Part shown: one piece after another, positions 44,729 to 53,900 of the stretch
How positions within the stretch are numbered: position 1 is the stretch's first letter
How the letters are laid out: each line of letters opens with the position of its first letter
Source: CAZIKF01 sp964539825
Lineage (GTDB): Bacteria; Muiribacteriota; UBA6191
Assembly (NCBI GenBank): GCA_964539825.1
Contig: CAZIKF010000029.1
Coordinates: forward strand, 1 to 64,000
Direction of reading: 5' to 3'
Length of the DNA: 64,000 nucleotides
Program-made: the position numbers and the translations under genes
Notes under the pieces: generated by a model
What the model was told of the DNA's origin: nothing
What the model saw: the letters and a program-made list of their open reading frames with translations, nothing else
The model's database searches: none

Positions 44729-44828
44729 TCTTACTCCCCTTTCTCAGGATTTAGATAACATATTATCCCACAGGAAATGGATTCCTGTCATGATATTCGC
44801 TACAGTCCCTATCCAGTATGTCCTCAGC

Positions 44829-45278
44829 CTAATCTTTAAGAGTGTTTTTCCAACTCTCACGCAAATGAAATCGAGAGTTTCCGTGGACAAAAACATCTGA
44901 AAAATCTCTTAGTATTTCCCCATGGTCAAAGACCAGTTCAGGAAGTGCTTCGAGGGAATACCATTGTGCCTGACGTGCGTCATCTCCCCCCTTTAGCTCC
45001 CCTCTTCCGAGTGCTACGAAGACAGTGGAAATCGTATGTTTTCTGGCATCTCTGGCAGGGTCGGAATAGGCATAAAAGAGGCATATAAGCTCACATTTTA
45101 ACCCGGTCTCCTCAAGCGCTTCCCGAACTGCGGCGTCCTCGAGACATTCCCCCTCGTCCACAAATCCTCCCGGTAAAGCCCAGCCATGGGGCGGGTTCCC
45201 TCGTTCTATCAGAACCACGGAAGAATGCTGCTCATCCCAGATGATGATATCTACAGTGGGTATCGGGTTTCTAAACAT
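44829..45278 (-). CDS. Nudix hydrolase
   Basis: 149 residues with a complete Nudix box (GGFVDEGECLEDAAVREALE followed by ETGL, matching GX5EX7REUXEEXGU). PTVDIIIWDE and WALPG are typical of the ADP-ribose/NADH-type group, but the substrate cannot be fixed. It follows the NtrC-type gene by 8 bp on the same strand. Confidence 0.9.
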   Translation of the reverse strand: MFRNPIPTVDIIIWDEQHSSVVLIERGNPPHGWALPGGFVDEGECLEDAAVREALEETGLKCELICLFYAYSDPARDARKHTISTVFVALGRGELKGGDDARQAQWYSLEALPELVFDHGEILRDFSDVFVHGNSRFHLRESWKNTLKD

Positions 45279-45286
45279 TTTGGAAC

Positions 45287-46624
45287 TTAGATTTTGATTC
45301 CGTGTTTTTCCAATCGGGAGTACAGTTTTCTGCGCGTCATTTTGAGAACCTTTGCCGCCTGGGTCTTGTTTCCCCTACTTGCATCAATCGACTTTAGAAT
45401 AATTTCCTGCTCCAGGTCCGCCAGGGACTTTCCTTCTCTGAGTTGCCGATAGGCAATCTCCGCCAGGGGTGTTTCCTTTCGAGGAGGGAGTCCTGAAATG
45501 TGTTCGGGTAGATCTCTGATATCCAGCTCCTCAGACTCCGCCAAAACCACACATCGATGGATGATGTTCTCCAATTCACGAACATTTCCCGGCCACTTAT
45601 AAGATCGAAGCACATCCATGAGATTCTCTGGAATCCTGGTTTCGGAAGTCCCGTGGATATTGAGGAAATGAGATACCAAAATGGGTAGATCCTCCATCCT
45701 TTCCCTGAGAGGCGGAACGATGATTTCCAGGGTATTAAGCCGAAAATAGAGGTCTTCACGAAACTTTTTCTCCCTACAATACTCCTCTATGTCCCTGTTC
45801 GTAGCCGCCAAAACACGGCAGTCTACTCGCAAAGGCTGACTGGCCCCCAGGGGTAAAATTTGAAATTCCTGAAGTACTCTTAGCATCTTTGCTTGAAAAT
45901 TCAGGGGCATCTCAGATACTTCATCAAGAAAGAGAGTTCCCCCTTTCGAAGCCAGGAACTTCCCTTCTGAGTCTTCATCAGCGCCTGTAAAACTCCCCTT
46001 TCTGTATCCAAATAGTTCTGATTCCATTAAAGTTTCTGGGATGGCTGCCATATTAATAGGTAAAAAGGGGCCGTCCTTTCGAGTCGATTGATAATGAAGC
46101 TGCCTGGCCACCAATTCCTTACCGACTCCACTCTCCCCTCGAATCAGGACAGTAGCGTGGGTTTTGCCCATCTTTGTAATTTGATCGCGAATCCTTTGCA
46201 TTGAGCCTGAAACACCCAGCAGTTCATACTCTCTGGCGTCGGATTCCCTGCTTACCCTACGCTTTTTTGCGCCCAAACCTCGAATTTTCTCCTCTAGAGC
46301 CTCTAATTCAAAGGGCTTGGGAATATATTCATCCGCCCCCTTTTTCATCGCTTCTACCGCGTTTGGAATGGATGAATAGGCTGTCATGAGGATGATCTTG
46401 GCCTGGGGACAGAGTTCCTGAATTCTCTCAATCATCTCCAGCCCATCGACACCTGGCATCCTCAGGTCAGTGAGAACGATATCCACACACTCCCGCCTCA
46501 AAGCGTTGAGCGCTGAGACAGGATGGGTGAAGCCAACGGTCTCATACTCCCGCTTTTTCAACAAAGCGCATAAAGACTGAACCATTCCCGGCTCGTCATC
46601 TATAATTAGAATTTTAGTCATCAA
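45287..46624 (-). CDS. Sigma-54-dependent response regulator, NtrC family
   Basis: 445 residues. Receiver domain with phospho-acceptor Asp in IVLTDLRMPG, Thr in LMTAY and Lys in PKPFE. AAA+ domain with Walker A RGESGVGKE, sigma-54 contact loop GSFTGADE (GAFTGA variant), Walker B TLFLDEVSEM and the R-fingers in REDLYFRLN. C-terminal Fis-type helix-turn-helix (NKTQAAKVLKMTRRKLYSRL). No sensor kinase is adjacent. Its targets would carry GG-N10-GC sites, which I did not find. Confidence 0.93.
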   Translation of the reverse strand: MMTKILIIDDEPGMVQSLCALLKKREYETVGFTHPVSALNALRRECVDIVLTDLRMPGVDGLEMIERIQELCPQAKIILMTAYSSIPNAVEAMKKGADEYIPKPFELEALEEKIRGLGAKKRRVSRESDAREYELLGVSGSMQRIRDQITKMGKTHATVLIRGESGVGKELVARQLHYQSTRKDGPFLPINMAAIPETLMESELFGYRKGSFTGADEDSEGKFLASKGGTLFLDEVSEMPLNFQAKMLRVLQEFQILPLGASQPLRVDCRVLAATNRDIEEYCREKKFREDLYFRLNTLEIIVPPLRERMEDLPILVSHFLNIHGTSETRIPENLMDVLRSYKWPGNVRELENIIHRCVVLAESEELDIRDLPEHISGLPPRKETPLAEIAYRQLREGKSLADLEQEIILKSIDASRGNKTQAAKVLKMTRRKLYSRLEKHGIKI

Positions 46625-46702
46625 TACCGCTATATACCGAAGGGCAAACTATATACCCGTTAACAGGTTCATTACCAAAATAAGCTTCTTTGCTATGGGC
46701 AA

Positions 46703-46746
46703 AGGAATCCTGTGATTCCTGGTTTGGCCGGGAACCCGGACAAACC
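46703..46746. promoter_or_regulatory. Two abutting perfect hairpins upstream of pta
   Basis: Hairpin 1: AGGAATC ctgt GATTCCT (46703-46720). Hairpin 2 begins on the next base: GGTTTG-G-CCGGG-AA-CCCGG-A-CAAACC (46721-46746). They lie in the 208-bp divergent spacer, ending 86 bp before the pta ATG. Possible roles are a structured pta leader, a double operator, or an insulating terminator. Confidence 0.5.
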
Positions 46747-46832
46747 ACATTCGTTTGGGCCTATATTCTATCTTACTTTAGCCCAGAGCTTGTCTTTGAC
46801 TTTCGTTCCTTGTTCTGGCTACCCTGAAAACA

Positions 46833-47816
46833 ATGAGCCAATTTCTAGATACTCTTAAGAACCAGAGCCGACAGAATCAGCGGGATATCATTCTTCCAGA
46901 AACCCAGGATGAGCGTGTCCTTAAAGCCGCTGAAATTCTTTTGAAGGAAAAACTTTGCAAGGTGAGCCTGATAGGGGATCGTCAAGAAGTTCTCTCGAGG
47001 GGATTTCAGTTAGAAGATGCCAATTTTTACGGTACCAGTGATGAAGCACTCGTCAAAGAATTGACTGAAACCTATTATGAACTTCGCCGCTCCAAAGGCT
47101 TAAGCTGGGTAGAGGCTCGCCGATCCCTTCAATCACCTCTGACCATGGCGGCCCTGCTTCTTAAAACCGGTAAGGTAGATGGACTGGTCTCCGGTTCTGT
47201 CTCGCCTACAGCCGATGTTATCAGGGCGGGGATACAAGTTACTCGGTTGGCCCCGGGCTCGAAGACAGTTTCCTCCTTTTTTGTGATGATACTCCCAACA
47301 GTTCAATTTGGGCACAACGGTATTCTTTTCTTTGCCGACTGCGGTGTGGTCCCTAATCCTAACTCCAGTCAGCTGGCTGATATCACCATGGCTACGGCCG
47401 AGAATTTTCGACAACTTGTCGGTGTAGAACCAAAAGTCGCAATGCTCAGTTTTTCTACGAAGGGATCTGCTAAACACGAAGATGTAGATAAAGTCTGCAC
47501 TGCCTTTGAAATTGTGAAAAAGCGGAACCCAGACTTCTCAGTAGATGCGGAACTTCAGGCTGACGCCGCCCTGATTCCCTCGGTAGCAGACAAAAAAGCT
47601 CCCCAATCCTCTATTTCTGGAAACGCCAATGTTCTCATTTTTCCTGATTTGGATGCCGGCAATATTGGGTACAAGCTGGTTCAGCGATTAGCTGGAGCAG
47701 AGGCCTATGGACCTGTAATCCAGGGATTAGCCCGACCCATGAATGATCTTTCCAGAGGCTGTAGTATAGAAGACATTGTCAATGTCAGTGTCATAACAGC
47801 CGTACAGGCGTCCTGA
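46833..47816 (+). CDS. pta: Phosphate acetyltransferase
   Basis: Interconverts acetyl-CoA and acetyl phosphate. 327 residues with ILPETQDERVLKAAEILLKE, GLVSGSVSPTADVIRAG, FADCGVVPNP, the MLSFSTKGSAKHEDVDKV signature and the C-terminal NVLIFPDLDAGNIGYKLVQR. It is the short, single-domain form. No ackA in the window. The acetyl-phosphate produced could phosphorylate response regulators such as the divergent NtrC-like protein, but that is conjecture. Confidence 0.95.
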   Translation: MSQFLDTLKNQSRQNQRDIILPETQDERVLKAAEILLKEKLCKVSLIGDRQEVLSRGFQLEDANFYGTSDEALVKELTETYYELRRSKGLSWVEARRSLQSPLTMAALLLKTGKVDGLVSGSVSPTADVIRAGIQVTRLAPGSKTVSSFFVMILPTVQFGHNGILFFADCGVVPNPNSSQLADITMATAENFRQLVGVEPKVAMLSFSTKGSAKHEDVDKVCTAFEIVKKRNPDFSVDAELQADAALIPSVADKKAPQSSISGNANVLIFPDLDAGNIGYKLVQRLAGAEAYGPVIQGLARPMNDLSRGCSIEDIVNVSVITAVQAS

Positions 47817-47824
47817 TCTCATCA

Positions 47825-48388
47825 GTGGCTAAAACTGCGCCCCTTCTTGAGCACGAAGAGAGAATTTTTCGACTCTATTCCTTTGATCAAGGTTTTCAGA
47901 CCTGGAAAATTCTCAAGAAGATGGACGCGGTTGAGAAGCACTATAGATATTCACTGAAAATTTGTAGAGATCTGGACCCGGAAGCCTATAGGTCCCTACT
48001 TCCAGTCATTCATAAATGGATGGAGGATGCCTATATTGAGTATGGTCTTCAAATTGGAGCACAACCAATCCAATTGAAAAGAATAACCATCACGGAATTT
48101 AACCACAAGAAAGATTCCTGGCGTAAAACCAACTTTGGTCTCACCGGAATATTGGACGCCAATTCCTCTGAATTTGAAGAGGGACCCTACCGATTTTTTC
48201 AATACTTCATCGAACTCAAAAAATCCCATACTCTTACCCAGGTTTACCATGGGGCAATGCCCCCAAGTCTTAGTTATTTCCTATATCATTACCTGGCCCA
48301 TCATTTTCGCTCTCACTACCAACCCTATATTTCTCTCCAGGTACTTCAATGCTCAGAACCTCCATCCGCAGGCGAAAGCGCCGTATAG
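47825..48388 (+). CDS. Unknown protein
   Basis: 187 residues from GTG 47825, 8 bp after pta; a later ATG near 47921 is also possible. Predicted mostly helical with basic residues and aromatic-rich C-terminal helices (YRFFQYFIELKKSHTL, LSYFLYHYLAHHFRSH). No motif I recognise. The Smr-like gene starts inside it (40-bp overlap), so they are probably coupled. Confidence 0.5.
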   Translation: MAKTAPLLEHEERIFRLYSFDQGFQTWKILKKMDAVEKHYRYSLKICRDLDPEAYRSLLPVIHKWMEDAYIEYGLQIGAQPIQLKRITITEFNHKKDSWRKTNFGLTGILDANSSEFEEGPYRFFQYFIELKKSHTLTQVYHGAMPPSLSYFLYHYLAHHFRSHYQPYISLQVLQCSEPPSAGESAV

Positions 48389-48957
48389 TCTGTGACTTTC
48401 ATGAAGAAGGTTATGAATTCATGGATTTTCGCAGTTTCTTTGACTTTGTCATCAATCATGCGCTTACCCAAAAACTGAGCATTATTGAAATCATTCACGG
48501 TAAAGGAAAGGGACCTGATGGACTCCCCTTTTTACCTGAATTGATGGACCAGAAGTTGCGGGATTTAGACGAAGTCTCCTATTTAGAGCGGTACCCTGGT
48601 AACCCAGGTATGGTATGCGTGCACCTTTCTTTGAAATCTGTGGCCCCTAAACAGAATTCAAACCCTTTTCAATCCTTAAAGAAGGCGCTGGACTTAGATC
48701 CTGCCAAAGTGGTGTCCAGACAGTCGGACACATTAGCAATGGATTCTGAGTCCCAGTTGGATTGCCTCTGGAAGCTACTCGAGACCGATTGGGACGAAGA
48801 CAGAATTATGAAAGTTTTAAACTCTATTGAGAGGGCCGGAAACAGAGAGATGCTGGATAAAGCTATAAAAGAACTTCAGGCTTTTGAGGTCTTTTTTACT
48901 CCCTCATTTAAAGGCTGGCTTAAGACTCTACTGCAAAGATTGAGCCTGGAGATTTGA
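48349..48957 (+). CDS. Smr-domain-like protein
   Basis: 202 residues. Residues ~13-100 fit an Smr domain: VCDFHEEGYEFMDFRSFF (LDLHGxxxxEA pattern, with 'DFH'), SIIEIIHGKGKGPDG (viHGkG) and GMVCVHLS at the end. Smr domains are DNA/RNA endonuclease modules. The remaining C-terminal half is helical and unassigned. The ATG lies inside the upstream gene. Confidence 0.6.
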   Translation: MLRTSIRRRKRRIVCDFHEEGYEFMDFRSFFDFVINHALTQKLSIIEIIHGKGKGPDGLPFLPELMDQKLRDLDEVSYLERYPGNPGMVCVHLSLKSVAPKQNSNPFQSLKKALDLDPAKVVSRQSDTLAMDSESQLDCLWKLLETDWDEDRIMKVLNSIERAGNREMLDKAIKELQAFEVFFTPSFKGWLKTLLQRLSLEI

Positions 48958-48972
48958 AACCGTTTAGCGAGT

Positions 48973-48986
48973 ACTGTCAGGACAGT
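48973..48986. promoter_or_regulatory. ACTGTC-AG-GACAGT palindrome at the 3' end of the next gene
   Basis: Perfect 6-bp arms with a 2-bp spacer, overlapping the stop codon of the DNA-binding protein gene. Uses the same half-site as the cluster upstream of that gene (49624-49660). Confidence 0.45.
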
Positions 48987-49600
48987 CCTAACAATTCTGA
49001 TCTTTTCCTTATCAATCCCCTCTTCTTAAAAAATGAGAACAGACTCAATTCCTCCAGCTTTTCTTGAATCTCCTGGAGCTCCTCCAGCTTAAGTGCCTGC
49101 ATCCGAAGGGATTCCCGTTCTTTACACGCCTGTCCCAGGGCTAATTGAAGGTTGTTTACTGTTTCTTCTGATTCACGCAGGCTTTCCTCCGCATTTTCAA
49201 GTTCCTGAATGCGTTGGTGGTACTCAAGCCTTGGAACCATTGACTCAAGGCGGGAATTTAGGCAGGTCAAGGCTTCCTCCAGGGATTCCGCCCGTTTATG
49301 GAGTCCGTTGTTCTCTTCCCTCAGCCGCAGCTTCTCATCAATGAGGTCGTTGAGCACCCGCCCATTAACAACACTGACAATGTCAGAACTTTGTCCCAGA
49401 GCTCTAGTGTCAGCAGCCCCTGACAGCTCCGCATCAATTAGTGATTGAATATGCTCCTCAGCATAAAAATTCTTATTACCTATTTTTTTTACCGGTCGAA
49501 CCCTCTCGCCAAATCGTTGATAAAAGGACTGGCGGCTACGGATCTTTAAAACTCCCAGTCTTCCAATCATTTCTTTCATAGTTAGTAGATTCGTTTCCAT
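48977..49600 (-). CDS. MerR-like/helix-turn-helix coiled-coil protein
   Basis: 207 residues from ATG 49600 (GGAGAAGG box; a GTG six bases earlier is also in frame). The N-terminal ~60 residues resemble a MerR-type winged helix (MKEMIGRLGVLKIRSRQSFY, then KKIGNKNFYAEEHIQSLID). The remainder is a long coiled coil (residues ~95-190). This layout recalls KfrA/MerR-like DNA-binding proteins. ACTGTC/GACAGT sites lie both upstream and at the stop codon, which suggests autoregulation. The region upstream is AT-rich. Confidence 0.65.
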   Translation of the reverse strand: METNLLTMKEMIGRLGVLKIRSRQSFYQRFGERVRPVKKIGNKNFYAEEHIQSLIDAELSGAADTRALGQSSDIVSVVNGRVLNDLIDEKLRLREENNGLHKRAESLEEALTCLNSRLESMVPRLEYHQRIQELENAEESLRESEETVNNLQLALGQACKERESLRMQALKLEELQEIQEKLEELSLFSFFKKRGLIRKRSELLGLS

Positions 49601-49623
49601 ACCCACCTTCTCCAGACTCTTAA

Positions 49624-49660
49624 ACTGTCCGACATTGAAATCAGGACAGTGTCAGACAGT
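49624..49660 (-). promoter_or_regulatory. Operator cluster upstream of the HTH coiled-coil gene
   Basis: ACTGTCC (49624-49630) and GGACAGT (49644-49650) form a 7-bp inverted repeat; another GACAGT lies at 49655-49660. The group is about 24-60 bp upstream of the ATG at 49600, where a promoter operator would sit. Confidence 0.5.
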
Positions 49661-49876
49661 AGCTCCAAGACATGATTTTAACTAAAAATACGCATATTCA
49701 TACAAAAAAGAATAACATATAAGCTTTTTTGTATGAAAGCACTTAGAAATGTACTCTGAAAAATTTCCAATTTCCCTTATCGATCCTTAAGATAAATACG
49801 GGCGCACAATAAAATCTACCAATACAAGCTATTTTCAACCTCAGGCGTCATGCGTCTGGTTGAAAAATTTGCACTA

Positions 49877-49913
49877 ATAAAAAACACCTAGTCTGTCTAC
49901 TCAACCCAGACTA
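49877..49913 (-). terminator. Hairpin with T-run on the minus strand
   Basis: TAGTCTG / CAGACTA (49889-49895 / 49907-49913), 11-nt loop, followed on the minus strand by GGTGTTTTTTATT. It would stop leftward transcription entering from the lipoprotein gene's upstream region. The 538-bp gap 49601-50138 also holds the operator cluster and a CCCTTAT...ATAAGGGGG stem near 49924-49974; no gene with a convincing ribosome-binding site. Confidence 0.45.
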
Positions 49914-50138
49914 AAAATAATAGGCCCTTATCCCACGGGCGGGATTAGTTCTGCCCATCGGAATAAGGGGGCTATGCGCTGCTGTAAAAAATAAACGGGA
50001 ACATAAAACTCGAGAGCGTTTGGATTTTCTTTTCGAAACTCCTTCTGCATGGGGCTATTTCTGCCGAAATTCCCGATGTTAGGGGTTTTGTGAAGACTCT
50101 CTATGCGACAGGAAGTCCGCATTAGGAGCCTAAGTTAA

Positions 50139-50969
50139 ATGGATAGAAATAACCTTTCCGCATTGTTCATACTCTGCGTTCTCTCTTTTCTGCTAATCGC
50201 TGGTTGCGGCGGTGGAGGCGGTGTTGGTGGCGGTCTCGCTACCACTCCTTCTACCACACCCGGAACTGGTGGAGGAACCCCTACCCCTCCCCCTACAGGT
50301 GGCGGCGGAACCACAACCCCTACCAGTGGCGACTCAGCTGTAGTCATCACCATTCCAGGCCCCTCCGGCGTTGGCGGCGCAACAATCCCCATTGCCAACG
50401 GAGGCACAACCTTTATCTCCTCAAACCAGGCCCCACCTGGAGATTTATTCTCCACACCGGCCCCCCCTCCCGAAAACGCCGCTTTTGAAGTTTTCATCTC
50501 TCCTGCAAATGGAGATTTCATCGAAGAGAATCAAGACTTGCTGTTTCACAGCAATAAACCTGGGAGAGTTTTCTTCTCTTTCAATGACGGAGCTACTCAG
50601 CAGAGTCCTGCGCTCGAAGCAGTTTTCAGCACGGATCGAAATGCCAGTAATGCCTATTCAGTACAGGCCCCTTCATCTGGTGGAGCGCAGACTATATCAG
50701 TTCGATTCTTCGGGATCGACTCAAACCTGAACCGGACCGAAACCAAGGTCGTAACTTTCAACTACAGCCAAACTGAACAGGTACTTTCCAACGCCGTAGG
50801 GACACAGCCGGTTGCGGACATTCTGGACCCAGATAACCCCCCGGTCCAGGGAACTCTGGAATTCTCTGTAAATACATCAGACGGCACAACTGTGATCAAA
50901 GTGCCCATTCTTCTGAACCAGGTTCAGCCAACAAACGGATTTACTAATTTGGTAATTGGAACTAACTAG
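50139..50969 (+). CDS. Lipoprotein with Gly/Thr/Pro linker and beta-sandwich domain
   Basis: 276 residues. Signal peptide II with lipobox LLIAGC (Cys near residue 23) is followed by poly-Gly and Gly/Thr/Pro low complexity to ~residue 100. The next ~100 residues look like an Ig-like or carbohydrate-binding beta-sandwich (FEVFISPANGDFIEENQDLL, RVFFSFNDGA, SVRFFGIDSN). AGGAG lies 10 bp before ATG 50139. The giant fibre gene starts 23 bp downstream on the same strand, so this lipoprotein is probably cotranscribed and may anchor or assemble the giant protein at the cell surface. Confidence 0.72.
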   Translation: MDRNNLSALFILCVLSFLLIAGCGGGGGVGGGLATTPSTTPGTGGGTPTPPPTGGGGTTTPTSGDSAVVITIPGPSGVGGATIPIANGGTTFISSNQAPPGDLFSTPAPPPENAAFEVFISPANGDFIEENQDLLFHSNKPGRVFFSFNDGATQQSPALEAVFSTDRNASNAYSVQAPSSGGAQTISVRFFGIDSNLNRTETKVVTFNYSQTEQVLSNAVGTQPVADILDPDNPPVQGTLEFSVNTSDGTTVIKVPILLNQVQPTNGFTNLVIGTN

Positions 50970-50992
50970 TGGAATTTAATCGGAATGATGCT

Positions 50993-53900
50993 ATGAAATA
51001 TTTTAAATTTCTATCGCTCTCACTCCTTTGTTTACTGTGTTTGACCGGAATGGTTCCGGCAGACGAAAGTAACATCAACAGCTTCTTTTATAACGGGGCT
51101 TTGACGGATAACTTCGGGAACGTACTGCGTCTAAATGAAAGACGAAATTTTAGCGTCAGCCTCTTTGATACAGCTGTCGGTGGTAACACCGTATATACCC
51201 AGGTCTTTGCCAACCACGCCATACAAAATGGTTACTTCAGCCTGAAGATCGGACCCGCTTTACCAGACCTGTCAACTTATAACTATCTTGAAATTAGCAT
51301 TGGGACAGACACTCTAAGCCCCCGCATTGAACTCAACGCTTTCCCTTTCTCAATGGTTTCAAGAAATTCGCTGCGCTACAGCGGAATGAACCTGTCGGAA
51401 TTTGAAACCCATATTAAATCTGTTCTTCTCGGCGGGACAACCACAACCACCGCGGTTCTTGGAGCAACTGAAGTTACCACACTTCACGTAACCGGTACAG
51501 CAACTCTTGATGATGACCTGATTGTAGGAACCAAAGAACTGATGGTGGATGTGTCTACTGGTCGGGTAGGAATCGGAACAGCATCTCCCGAGGCTGACCT
51601 GTCCCTTGTAGACGCAGCACAGTCCCATTTACAGGTTCGAGCAACCGACGGCGGGGGCTCTTCAAAGATCTCTCTCGAAAATCCTGCTCAGACCTGGACC
51701 ATTCTCACCGATGGCGACAGGACCTTTATTCTCACCGATGAGACTGGCTCGAGAAATGCCCTTGTGGCCACAACCACGGGAAGAATTGGAATCAATACCG
51801 ACACACCGGTTTCTGAATTGGAAGTTGGGGGAACAATCACGGCCGAGCAATTCCTTTTGTCGGCACCGAACTCACAATCTCCCCTGCTGATTCAAAGTTC
51901 CGATGGAACTACCTACCTTGCAATCGATGGGTCCGGTGCCGTTGGAATCAATACCTCGGCTCCCATTTCCGATTTAGATGTTCGCGGTGAGGTTCAGGCT
52001 CAGTCTCTGAAGGTTTCATCCGCTCTCACCGTCACAGATAATGGCGTTACCCTCACCTCTGGTTCTGTCTCAGGAACACTCACCGCGGCAAACCTGGTTT
52101 CTACCGGTACACAAACCTTCAGCCAGGTGGACATCAACAGCGGAACCATTGATGCCACGGTAATCGGGGGAGACATTCCCTCAGAAGCAGCATTCACTGC
52201 TGTAACCATGGGAATACTGGAGATCCCCCAAACTCTCCATGCCCAGGACGGCACCGTAACCATGACCTCCCTCGCGGTTACAAATCTAATCACGGCCTCT
52301 GTGGACCTGGTGAGAACCACCTCTCTGGTTGTAGACGGGACCCTGGTGGTCAATGACCTCCTGATTACAGCCGGGGGAATTACCATCAATGGCGCGGCCC
52401 AGATTCAAAATGGAACCATCGACTTGTCCACCATCGATGCGTCACCAATTGGAGTAACGACCTCCTCCATTGCCTTTTTCACTGATGTAACGGCTTCCTC
52501 CTTGAACATCACAGGAGCGATGACGGCAACAAGTAATGGTGTTTCCATTTCTTCTGCCCAGATCACCGCAGGTTTAACTGCTGATTCCATAAGTGTACTG
52601 GGTACCCTGGGTGCACCACTGGTTGACCTGGACGGGGGCTTTATTGATGGAACGGCTATCGGTCAAAATTCTCCTTCAGTAGCCCAATTTTCCGATCTAA
52701 CAGCCGCTTCATTGAATGTAACCGGAATTCTCACGGTGGACGCCGGAACACTGCAATTGACTGATGGTTCGGTATCGGGTGGACTGAGCGTCAATAATTT
52801 AAGCGCAACAACGGTTGATTTAAATGGCGGAAACATAGACGGGACTGTGATCGGAGCCACTACCCCGGCTGCCGGTAATTTCAGCACCGTGGATATCGAT
52901 GCCGGGACCATCGATGGCACAGTAATTGGAGCCACAACGGCTGCCGCGGGCACTTTTACAGATGTTCATGCCCAAAACAAGATGGGGATCGGAACACTCA
53001 CTCCCCAGCTCAGCCTTGATATACGAGCAGTTGATGCAGTTCAACTCCCTGCAGGTTCTGAGGCCCAGAGACCTCCTACTCCTAGCGCTGGTATGCTTCG
53101 CTTCAGTACCGAGGGCGGGTCTTTTGAGGGTTATAACGGCACCGGCTGGTCTGGCCTGGGAGGAGTTGTAGATCTCGATCGGGACACTTTGATCAAAGCT
53201 GAAAGCTCTTCGGGAGCCGACGAAGACGTACTCTTCTTCCAAACCCAGGGTGCTGAGAGAGCTCGAATTGATTCGACTGGTCTGATGGGAATCGGGACCA
53301 CAGCGCCTCTAAGTCCGCTGCATGTAATTGGTGAAGTCAGAGCTGATTCTCTTGAAATTGGTTCTATCAATGCCAGCGGTACAATCACAGCCTCTTCTCT
53401 TCATATCACCGGAGTCCTCACGGCTGAACTTGGTTCTTTGACCGTGGGCGAAGCCATAATTGGCTCGGGTAGCATCGGAGGAACTGAAATTGGAACCAGT
53501 TTTCCATCCATAGCCGGTTTTAGTAATGTCACTGCTGCATCTTTAAATGTGACTAGCATCCTCACCGCTCAGGCCGGTCTTCTCCAGGTATCCGTAATTG
53601 ATCTCGATTCTGGAAATATTGATGGAACCATTATTGGAGTCAATGATCAATCAACCGGACAGTTTACGGACGTAACAGCAGCCAGTTTTCGGGTAACATC
53701 AAGTCTTACCGCTACAGCAACCGGGCTGAATATTTCATCCGCAGATGTTGGTGGAACACTCACCGCAGCAACAGTAGACTTGAATTCGGGGAACATTGAC
53801 GGAATAATCGTTGGTGCCGCTATAGCTGCAGCAGGTTCCTTTACCACCCTGGATTCCACATCCCTGGAAGTAAGTTCCACTCTAACCGCTGACTCCAGCG

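Noticed and set aside
49928..50122. 64-codon minus-strand frame upstream of the lipoprotein
   Set aside because: No ribosome-binding site and no family; possibly a gene remnant but cannot be supported.
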